Assembly (NCBI GenBank): GCA_016870425.1
Contig: VGBQ01000104.1
Coordinates: forward strand, 1 to 9,267
Source: Actinomycetota bacterium
Lineage (GTDB): Bacteria > Actinomycetota > Actinomycetes > S36-B12
Length of the DNA: 9,267 nt
Reading direction: 5' to 3'
The stretch's first letter is position 1; the number at the start of each line of letters is the position of its first letter. This document shows positions 1 to 5,448 of the stretch, one piece after another. The position numbers and the translations under genes were made by a program. The notes under the pieces were generated by a model that was given only the letters and a program-made list of their open reading frames with translations, had not been told where the DNA came from and did not search any database.

Positions 1-654
1 GACGGCCTCGGAGATCGCGATGCCGAGGGAGCCCGACCAGTTGTTGGGGTCCTTGGCCAGCTCGCGGCCGATCGCGGTGACATCCGAGGGCGAGCGGTGG
101 ATCTGGGCGCCGAAGGTCTCGATCATCAGCCGGCGGTAGGGCTTGGCGTCGTACGACGCTCCGACCTGCCACACCTCGCACTCGAGGTCATAGAGGGAGC
201 AGGCGAAGGCGAGCGCGGTGCCCCACTGACCGGCACCGGTCTCGGTGGTGAGCTTCTTGGTGCCTTCCTTCTTGTTGTAGTAGGCCTGGGGCACCGAGGT
301 GTTGGGCTTGTGCGAGCCGGCGGGCGAGACGCCCTCGTACTTGTAGTACATGCGCGCGGGCGTGCCCAGCAGTTTCTCGAGGCGATGAGCGCGGAAGAGC
401 GGCGACGGCCGCCACTGGCGGTAGACGTCGAGCACGCCGCCGGGGATGTCGACGTACCGCTCACCCGTGACCTCTTGCATGATGAGGTCCATCGGGAAGA
501 GCGGCGCGAGGTCATCCGGTCCGACCGGATCCATGCGGCCGGGGTGCAGCGGAGGCGGAGGAGGTGCGGGCAGGTCTGCGATGAGGTTGTACCAGGTGGT
601 GGGCATCTGGTCCTCGCTGAGCACGTACTTGTGCTGCTGCACGGTGTCGTCCAT
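1..654 (-). CDS. trpB2: Tryptophan synthase beta chain, TrpB2 type (N-terminal 218 residues, cut by window edge)
   Basis: This PLP enzyme condenses indole with L-serine to give tryptophan. The reading frame starts at the ATG at 654 and stays open to base 1, giving 218 residues of a family usually about 440-460 long. The start reads MDDTVQQHKYVLSEDQMPTTWYN. The long N-terminal segment before the PLP site is typical of TrpB2 rather than TrpB1. The Schiff-base lysine is K116 in AGSHKPNTSVPQAYYNKKEG, and the catalytic-loop motif ETGAGQWG is at 138-145 (E138 is the acid). A purine-rich AAGG lies 7 nt before the ATG. No trpA or other trp gene is visible; the upstream neighbour is a divergent HAD gene 63 bp away. 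TrpB2 proteins generally do not pair with TrpA in the standard way, so a stand-alone or indole-salvage role is likely (inference). Family assignment is firm; the C-terminal half is not seen. Confidence 0.95.
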   Translation of the reverse strand, partial: MDDTVQQHKYVLSEDQMPTTWYNLIADLPAPPPPPLHPGRMDPVGPDDLAPLFPMDLIMQEVTGERYVDIPGGVLDVYRQWRPSPLFRAHRLEKLLGTPARMYYKYEGVSPAGSHKPNTSVPQAYYNKKEGTKKLTTETGAGQWGTALAFACSLYDLECEVWQVGASYDAKPYRRLMIETFGAQIHRSPSDVTAIGRELAKDPNNWSGSLGIAISEAV

Positions 655-717
655 GGTCTCCGCCTTCCCTCACGATCCGGATAGCCCGGGGGCTGCGACG
701 CTACCCGACCTGGCAGC

Positions 718-1662
718 ATGTCGGGCGTGGATTCCGAAGGTCGGTACGCCGTCCCCGTGCCGCCCGGAGTCCGGCTCCTCGCCAGCGACCTCGATGGCAC
801 GCTCCTGCTCTCCGACGGCTCGGTCGGACTCCGCACCCGCGAGGCGCTCGATCGGCTCGATGCGAGCGACCTAGACCTCATCATCGTCACCGGCCGGCCG
901 CCCCGGTGGATCTCCCCGATCGTGGAGATGACCGGCCATCGCGGAGTGGGCATCGCGGCCAACGGGGCCGTGGTGCTCGACCTCGCGGACGGACACGTCA
1001 CGGAGGTATTCCCCATGTCCGGCGACGATGCACTGGAGGCCGTGGACCGCCTGCGCCGCGAGGTGCCGGGCATGGTCTTCGCCGTGGAGCGCGCACGCCC
1101 GGGGGGCAAGCTCGCGCCCACGGGCGGAGCGTCGTACGACGCACTCGATGCCACGTTGGCGGACGCCACGGAGTTTGCCCTCGCCGATGGTTACACCCCG
1201 CGTTGGCCGGTGCCGCCCGAGACCTATGTCGGCCCGATCGAGGAGCTCGTGGCCGCGGGCGATGTCGTCAAAGTCCTCGCGCGTCCCGGGAAGGGTGCGC
1301 CGATGGACCCGGAGGAGCTCTATGCCCGCGGGGCGCGCGCGATCGGCGATCTCGCCGAGGTAACGCACTCCGGCTACGGCGACTCGCTGATCGAGTTGAG
1401 CGCGGCTGGCGTGACGAAGGCGACGACGCTCGCGCGCGTGGCGGCAGCGGAGGGCCACGGGGCCCTGCACGTCGTGGCTGCGGGTGATGGCCCCAATGAC
1501 CTGCCGATGCTGGCCTGGGCGGGCACGTCGTACGCGATGGCGAATGCCCATCCGGAGGTGTTGGACCTCGCGACACACGTGCTGCCGAGCAACGACGACG
1601 AGGGTGTCGCGGACCTCATCGATGCGGTGCTCGACGAGCACGCGCGCGGCTTCAGCGCCTGA
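718..1662 (+). CDS. HAD-superfamily hydrolase, Cof/type IIB (probable sugar- or nucleotide-phosphate phosphatase)
   Basis: This 314-residue cytosolic Mg-dependent phosphatase of the Cof (HAD-IIB) subfamily is full length for that group. All four HAD motifs are visible. Motif I is LASDLDGTL, with nucleophile D24 and acid D26. Motif II is IIVTGRP, with T58. Motif III is K234 in AGVTKATTLARV. Motif IV is GDGPNDLPML, with D257 and D261. The C2-type cap lies between motifs II and III, at about residues 85-205. The ATG at 718 has no clear Shine-Dalgarno sequence; a GTG at 727 is an alternative that would remove only three residues. The substrate cannot be read from sequence; Cof proteins act on phosphosugars, FMN, PLP and similar compounds. 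It is divergent from trpB2, and its stop codon lies inside the 3' end of the convergent oxidoreductase gene. Confidence 0.9.
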   Translation: MSGVDSEGRYAVPVPPGVRLLASDLDGTLLLSDGSVGLRTREALDRLDASDLDLIIVTGRPPRWISPIVEMTGHRGVGIAANGAVVLDLADGHVTEVFPMSGDDALEAVDRLRREVPGMVFAVERARPGGKLAPTGGASYDALDATLADATEFALADGYTPRWPVPPETYVGPIEELVAAGDVVKVLARPGKGAPMDPEELYARGARAIGDLAEVTHSGYGDSLIELSAAGVTKATTLARVAAAEGHGALHVVAAGDGPNDLPMLAWAGTSYAMANAHPEVLDLATHVLPSNDDEGVADLIDAVLDEHARGFSA

Positions 1663-2629
1663 GCACGATTTTACCGGTCACGTCTCCGGCTTCGAGTGTG
1701 CGATGCGCGCCAGCGGCATCGGTCATGGGCATCACGCGGTCGACGACGGGCTTGACGATGCCGGCGGCGATCCACGGCCACACGTGCCGTTCGACCTGGA
1801 TGCAGATCTCGGCCTTCTGCTCGGGAGTTCGTCCGCGAAGAGTCGTGGCATGGAGAGTGCCGTTGCGGCGCAGCAGCGTGCTGAGATCGATCTCGGCCTT
1901 GACGCCACCCTGCATGCCGATGACGACGAGGCGCCCGCCGGGAGCGAGTGAGGCGATGTTGCGCTCCAGATACTTCGCCGCCATGTTGTCGAGGATCACG
2001 TCGACACCGCGGCCACCGGTCTGCGCGGCGAGGACCTCGACGAAGTCCTGCTCGCGGTAGTTGATGAGCACCTCGGCGCCGAGCTCCTCGCAGCGCGCGA
2101 GCTTGGCTGCCGATCCCGCGGTGACCGCGACGCGCGCACCGAGAGCTCGCGCCACCTGGATCGCCATCGTGCCGATGCCGCTGCCACCGCCGTGCACGAG
2201 CAGCCACTCACCGCGCTGCAGGTGCGCCACCATCACGAGGTTGGACCACACGGTGCATGCCACCTCCGGCAGGCCGGCTGAGGTGATGAGGTCGACCCCC
2301 GCGGGGATGGGCATGGCTTGGCCGGCGGGTACGGCGACACGCTCGGCGTAGCCGCCCCCCGACAGCAGGCAGCACACCTCGTCGCCGATCGACAGCGACG
2401 TCACGCCCGGGCCGAGCTCGCCGACCGTGCCCGAGCACTCCAGCCCGAGCCACTCGGGTGCACCGGGTGGAGGCGGATAGAGGCCTTGGCGCTGCAGCAG
2501 GTCGGCGCGATTCACCGCGGCGGCGGCCACCTCGACGATGACCTCGCCGGGCCCGGCGACAGGATCGGGCACCTCCTGCCAGGCCAGCACGTCGGCGTCG
2601 CCGGGTGCCGTGACGACGATCGCGTGCAT
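1652..2629 (-). CDS. NAD(P)H quinone oxidoreductase, PIG3 family (zinc-independent MDR)
   Basis: This 325-residue medium-chain reductase is of the TP53I3/PIG3-like quinone oxidoreductase type, which reduces quinones or enones with NAD(P)H. The N-terminal GroES-like part carries the subgroup signature NRADLLQRQGLYPPPPGAP (40-58). The Rossmann motif VHGGGSGIGT is at 145-154, followed by SAAKLARCEELGAEVLINY. The C-terminus GKIVLRR is typical. The Cys/His set that binds catalytic zinc in alcohol dehydrogenases is absent. The start is the ATG at 2629: the open frame extends upstream to 2752, but that part is low-complexity Ser/Arg/Thr and overlaps the upstream channel gene, while MHAIVVTAPG matches the family N-terminus. 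Only one base separates it from the upstream stop, so translation is probably coupled. The 3' end overlaps the convergent HAD gene by 11 bp. The natural substrate is unknown. Confidence 0.92.
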   Translation of the reverse strand: MHAIVVTAPGDADVLAWQEVPDPVAGPGEVIVEVAAAAVNRADLLQRQGLYPPPPGAPEWLGLECSGTVGELGPGVTSLSIGDEVCCLLSGGGYAERVAVPAGQAMPIPAGVDLITSAGLPEVACTVWSNLVMVAHLQRGEWLLVHGGGSGIGTMAIQVARALGARVAVTAGSAAKLARCEELGAEVLINYREQDFVEVLAAQTGGRGVDVILDNMAAKYLERNIASLAPGGRLVVIGMQGGVKAEIDLSTLLRRNGTLHATTLRGRTPEQKAEICIQVERHVWPWIAAGIVKPVVDRVMPMTDAAGAHRTLEAGDVTGKIVLRR

Positions 2630-2630
2630 G

Positions 2631-3731
2631 TCAGGACGCCGGCGGAGGGGTGGCGCCGTAGCCGTTGCCCTCGGTGTGGCGGATGACGACGAGCTGGTCG
2701 CCCTTCTGGAGGATGCGGATGTCGCTCGTGTCGAAGCGGTGCACGACGTCATCGCGAATCACCGCGAGCACGATCTGCCCGGTCGCGTCCACCTCGGCTG
2801 GTGAGACGCCGAGCTCCTCCTTGGTGATGTCGCGCTGGACGACCTCGAGTCCGCGGCCGGAGTCGAGGAGGTCCTCCATAAGCGTGCCGGCGACGGGAGA
2901 GAGAAGGGACAGCGCCATGAGGTGGCCGGCGGACTCGGCAGTGGGGATGACGCTGGTGGCGCCGGACTGACGCAGGATCTGTGCGTTGGCGGCCTCGCGC
3001 GCGGCGGCGACGATCTCGGCCTTGGGGGCGAGTCGACGGGCGGTGAGCGTGACGAGCACCGAGGTGTCGTCCTCATCGGTGGCCACGATGATCTTGGAGG
3101 CGCGCTCCGTGGCAGCGTCGCGGAGGATGTCCTCGCGCCGCGCGTCGCCGAGGACTCCGGCGAGGCCCATGCGGTTGGCATCCTGCACGGCGGCTTTGTC
3201 GGTGCTCACGACGACGATCGACAGGGGTGACATGCCGCTATCGAGCAGCATGCGCGCGGCTGATCGGCCCTTGACACCGAAGCCGACGATGACGGTGTGG
3301 TCTTCCACGCGCTGCCTCCAGCGGGTTGTGCGGATCTCGGTGCGCGTCTTCTTGGTCAGGACCTCGATGGTCGTGCCGACGAGCACGATCAGGAAGATGA
3401 AGCGCAGTGGTGTGATGACGAGAATGTTGACGACTCGGGCTGACTCGCAGACGGGCACGATGTCGCCGTAGCCCGTCGTCGACAGGCTGACGGTTGCGTA
3501 GTAGAACGCGTCGACCCAGGTGATGCCGCCGACGTCGCCCCGATCGGCGTAGCAGTCACCCTCGAGATAGACGATCGCCGCGGCGACGACCAGTGCGCCG
3601 ACCGCGATGAGGACGCGCACGAGGATGTTGCGGAAGGGGCTCCACGGCCGGCTCGGGAGCTTGATGCGAGCGGTGAGGGCCTCGGGGTCGTCTTCGCCGG
3701 CGAGGGTGCGCAGGCGCCACTTGTCGGCCAC
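2631..3731 (-). CDS. Potassium channel subunit, two-TM pore plus cytoplasmic RCK (TrkA-N/TrkA-C) domains
   Basis: This 366-residue K+ channel subunit would assemble as a tetramer in the membrane, gated through a cytoplasmic RCK ring (MthK-like plan). After a soluble lead of about 35 residues come TM1 (about 36-56), a pore helix, the filter TTGYGD (85-90) and TM2 (about 97-125). The RCK Rossmann domain follows, with GFGVKG at 150-155, and then an RCK-C part (about 270-360) ending in Pro/Ser. Two oddities are seen. C60 and C95 flank the pore on the outer side and might form a disulphide. The end of Rossmann beta-2 reads VVVSTDK, with S176 where an acidic residue that holds the nucleotide ribose is usual. 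The start is a GTG at 3731, giving VADKWRLRTL, with AGGGGA close by. It lies 11 bp after the moeA-like gene and 1 bp before the oxidoreductase, so it is probably co-transcribed with both. Confidence 0.93.
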   Translation of the reverse strand: MADKWRLRTLAGEDDPEALTARIKLPSRPWSPFRNILVRVLIAVGALVVAAAIVYLEGDCYADRGDVGGITWVDAFYYATVSLSTTGYGDIVPVCESARVVNILVITPLRFIFLIVLVGTTIEVLTKKTRTEIRTTRWRQRVEDHTVIVGFGVKGRSAARMLLDSGMSPLSIVVVSTDKAAVQDANRMGLAGVLGDARREDILRDAATERASKIIVATDEDDTSVLVTLTARRLAPKAEIVAAAREAANAQILRQSGATSVIPTAESAGHLMALSLLSPVAGTLMEDLLDSGRGLEVVQRDITKEELGVSPAEVDATGQIVLAVIRDDVVHRFDTSDIRILQKGDQLVVIRHTEGNGYGATPPPAS

Positions 3732-3742
3732 GTCCCCTGACG

Positions 3743-4954
3743 CTAGCGGACCGCGGGCACGGGCAGGAGTGTCACGGGGCTTCCGGCGAGCCCACCCGAC
3801 GGTGGGATCGCGACGAGCGCGTCGGCAAGCGCGAGGCTGCGCAGCATGGCGGGGCCGTCGAAGCGCAATGGCCGGGCCCTGCCCTCATCGACCAGCACGG
3901 GGATGATGCGCGTGTCGCGCGGATGGCTGGTGACGTCGACGCCGAGCGTGACCTCGTGCTCGTCGACGGGGACGCCGCGCATGGTGGAGATGACCGGAGC
4001 CGCCAGCGTCACGAGGCCGCTCACGGCCGCGAGGGGATTGCCCGGCAGTCCGAGGATGGGACGCCCATCAGGCAGCACCGCGAGCAGCATGGGATGCCCC
4101 GGACGCACCTGGACGCCGTCGATGATCCAGCGGGCGCGCAGGTGGTCGAGTACGTCGTGGACGAAGTCGACGGGGCCCGATGCCGTGGAGCCGGTCGTCA
4201 CGATCATGTCCGCCGTGGAGTCCTCGATCTCGTCCAGCAGCGCTTGCCGGGTGTCGGGCACGCGGATCGGGGGATTGGCGCGCGCGCCGAGGTCGGCGAG
4301 CCACGGGGGCACGAGTGGGCTCAGTGCATCGCGGACCCTCCCAGGCCGTGGCAGCCCCCGCTCGAGGAGTTCGTCGCCGAGGACGAGCACCGCGACTGTC
4401 GGGGGAGGGATCACGTCGAGTGTGTCGTAGCCGGCTGCCGCGGCAAGGCCCAGCATTGCGGGTGTCACGACCGATCCCGCCGGCACGAGTGGCTCGCCCG
4501 CGGCGCACTCCTCGCCGCGCGGGCGCACGTCGGTGCCGGGAGGCAGGGATGTGCCGCTGTCATCGGGCAGCGCGGTCAGCGGATCGAGTGGGAAGAGTCG
4601 ACTGCCGTGCAAAGCGGTCTCAACCCTCGCCTGCTCGGAGCGCAGCACGGCGTCGCAGCCCTCGGGAAGCACCGCGCCTGTGGCGATGGCGACGGCCGTG
4701 CCGGGGTCGAGTCGTCTGAGGGATTCATCGCCCGCACGCAGGTCGCTGTCGGCGAGCAGCCACGGGCTCGGACCGGCGACGGCGTACCCGTCCATCGCAG
4801 CAGAGTCGAAGGCCGGGAGGTCGGTGAGCGCGGCGATGGGGGAGGCGAGGGCGCAGCCGAGTGCCGCCTCGAGCCGCACGGCGATGGGGTCCAGCGGACG
4901 GGCAGCCGCGGCGGCGACGCGGCGCGCCTGATCCCAGGGCAGTGCGGTGCTCAC
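3743..4954 (-). CDS. moeA: MoeA-family molybdopterin molybdenumtransferase, divergent actinobacterial form
   Basis: MoeA inserts molybdate into adenylylated molybdopterin, the last common step of Moco synthesis, in the cytoplasm. With the GTG at 4954 the protein has 403 residues, normal for MoeA. Seen in order are DSAAMDGYAV (D55), IATGAVLPEGCDAV (90-103), RPRGEECAAGE (144-154), GDE (193-195) and the MogA-like domain with TTGSTASGPVDFV (253-265, D263). Deviations from the textbook sequence are E149 where RGED is usual, VRDALSP where IYDSN is usual, and GSTASG where GGVSVG is usual. These may mark a known actinobacterial clade rather than loss of function. The frame is open upstream to 5299, but that extension is Arg/Pro-rich and runs across the neighbouring gene, so GTG is preferred. 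A DUF6457 gene lies 98 bp upstream. An alternative is a Glp-like, gephyrin-related division protein of Actinobacteria, which shares this fold. Confidence 0.88.
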   Translation of the reverse strand: MSTALPWDQARRVAAAAARPLDPIAVRLEAALGCALASPIAALTDLPAFDSAAMDGYAVAGPSPWLLADSDLRAGDESLRRLDPGTAVAIATGAVLPEGCDAVLRSEQARVETALHGSRLFPLDPLTALPDDSGTSLPPGTDVRPRGEECAAGEPLVPAGSVVTPAMLGLAAAAGYDTLDVIPPPTVAVLVLGDELLERGLPRPGRVRDALSPLVPPWLADLGARANPPIRVPDTRQALLDEIEDSTADMIVTTGSTASGPVDFVHDVLDHLRARWIIDGVQVRPGHPMLLAVLPDGRPILGLPGNPLAAVSGLVTLAAPVISTMRGVPVDEHEVTLGVDVTSHPRDTRIIPVLVDEGRARPLRFDGPAMLRSLALADALVAIPPSGGLAGSPVTLLPVPAVR

Positions 4955-5052
4955 CCGTTCAGGGTGCCACCGCTGCGTCAGGTAGCGGCGCCGACGCTCC
5001 GTGGCGCACCGGGCAGGTCGGTCAGCCCCAGGGAGCCCCGGAAGTGCCGCGG

Positions 5053-5322
5053 TCAGCCGCGGTGCAGCCCGAGGTCCCACTCCCCGCTGAGGCGCATGAG
5101 TGCGTGTGCGGCCTCGTTGAGTTTGTCGTCCCCGGCCTTGGCTACGGCGTACCCGAGCAGGAACGTCGTGATCGGCGCGGCAGGGCGGTCGACCGCGTGT
5201 GCGGCGTCGCGGGCGACGTCGAGGAGGAGCTGAGCGTCGGCCTCGGGGATGTCCACGCCGAGGTCGGTGGCCAGGGCCTGCCGGGCGACGGCGGTCCACT
5301 GGCTGAGCGGGTCATGAGTCAT
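5053..5322 (-). CDS. DUF6457-family small protein, Moco-associated
   Basis: This 89-residue soluble, mostly helical protein has no signal peptide or membrane segment. The core LLLDVARDAAHAVDRPAAPITTFLLGY (32-58) matches the pattern I know from DUF6457. That domain is actinobacterial and occurs alone or, as I recall, as the C-terminal part of MobA-like NTP-transferase proteins. Its place 98 bp upstream of a moeA-like gene on the same strand fits a role in molybdenum-cofactor handling, but no biochemical function is known to me. The start is the ATG at 5322, supported by a strong GGAGG 8 nt upstream. It is the first gene of the minus-strand cluster and is divergent from the carboxylase operon across a 126-bp control region. 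Confidence 0.8.
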   Translation of the reverse strand: MTHDPLSQWTAVARQALATDLGVDIPEADAQLLLDVARDAAHAVDRPAAPITTFLLGYAVAKAGDDKLNEAAHALMRLSGEWDLGLHRG

Positions 5323-5330
5323 GCCCCCAT

Positions 5331-5335
5331 CCTCC
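5331..5335 (-). promoter_or_regulatory. Ribosome binding site of the DUF6457 gene
   Basis: On the minus strand the leader carries GGAGG within a G-rich run, 8 nt before the ATG at 5322. It is the clearest Shine-Dalgarno sequence in the window and contrasts with the carboxylase gene on the other side of the same region, which has none. It decides the ATG at 5322 over the out-of-frame ATG at 5330. Confidence 0.75.
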
Positions 5336-5346
5336 CCCCCACCCGC

Positions 5347-5408
5347 GTTGTCCTTACCGGTGTGGTCGCTAACGGGGGTCTCTTAGCGACCACACCGGTA
5401 ACAACAAC
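5347..5408. repeat. Long near-perfect inverted repeat between divergent operons
   Basis: The arms TTACCGGTGTGGTCGCTAA (5354-5372) and TTAGCGACCACACCGGTAA (5383-5401) are perfect 19-bp reverse complements around a 10-nt centre, CGGGGGTCTC. Outside them, after two unpaired bases on each side, GTTGT (5347-5351) and ACAAC (5404-5408) pair again, so 24 of 26 positions match. It ends 3 bp before the -35 box of the carboxylase promoter and lies in the leader or promoter zone of the DUF6457 gene. No gene ends here and no T-tract follows on either strand, so it is unlikely to be a terminator. It could be a dimer or tetramer operator, a site shared by both promoters, or an RNA hairpin in the minus-strand leader. 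No second copy is seen in the window. Confidence 0.85.
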
Positions 5409-5410
5409 GA

Positions 5411-5444
5411 GTTGACGGGGGTGTCAAGTTGACGGTAGTGTCAA
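5411..5444 (+). promoter_or_regulatory. Two tandem 17-bp palindromic repeats, probable repressor operators
   Basis: GTTGACGGGGGTGTCAA (5411-5427) is followed directly by GTTGACGGTAGTGTCAA (5428-5444); 15 of 17 bases agree. Each contains the palindrome TTGAC-N6-GTCAA (5412-5427 and 5429-5444), and the junction also forms GTCAA-G-TTGAC (5423-5433). Two adjacent palindromes covering both promoter boxes are what a dimeric repressor, for example TetR or GntR type, would use (inference). No regulator gene is in the window, so the partner is unknown. An autoregulated regulator may lie beyond 9267. Confidence 0.65.
5412..5441 (+). promoter_or_regulatory. Probable leaderless promoter of the acyl-CoA carboxylase operon
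   Basis: The -35 box TTGACG (5412-5417) and -10 box TAGTGT (5436-5441, fitting TANNNT) are separated by 18 bp. Transcription would start about 7-8 nt after the -10 box, which is the A of the ATG at 5449. No Shine-Dalgarno sequence precedes that ATG, which fits a leaderless mRNA, common in Actinobacteria. The TA of the -10 box is exactly where the second 17-bp repeat differs from the first. Confidence 0.6.
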
Positions 5445-5448
5445 GTAT

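Noticed and set aside
97..1169. Long open frames on the strand opposite trpB2 and the HAD gene (97-684 plus, 126-1169 minus, 871-1641 minus)
   Set aside because: They are Arg/Ser/Pro- or His-rich, match no family, and cover genes with clear motifs; high GC makes such antisense frames common.
2630..2752. N-terminal extension of the quinone oxidoreductase up to 2752
   Set aside because: The extension is Ser/Thr/Arg low complexity inside the channel gene; the ATG at 2629 gives the family N-terminus.
4970..4988. Small hairpin CCGCT/AGCGG in the gap before moeA
   Set aside because: A 5-bp stem with a 9-nt loop is expected by chance at this GC content and has no T-tract; nothing else is seen in 4955-5052.
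3923..5233. 436-residue open frame on the plus strand over moeA and DUF6457
   Set aside because: It is antisense to conserved MoeA motifs, has low-complexity composition and no recognisable domain.
4955..5299. N-terminal extension of the MoeA-like protein up to 5299
   Set aside because: The extra residues are Arg/Pro-rich and run out of frame across the DUF6457 gene; the GTG at 4954 gives a normal MoeA length.
5347..5408. The long inverted repeat as a rho-independent terminator or an integron attC site
   Set aside because: No gene ends here, there is no T-tract on either strand, and the flanks do not carry the attC core orientation; no integrase or cassette is present.
5399..5427. A minus-strand promoter for the DUF6457 gene using TTGACA (5422-5427) with TTGTTA (5399-5404)
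   Set aside because: The -35 is a by-product of the palindrome and the -10 matches the consensus poorly; the true promoter of this operon was not identified.
5411..5444. The two 17-bp repeats as a CRISPR fragment
   Set aside because: There are only two copies, directly abutting with no spacer, and each is a short palindrome on a promoter.
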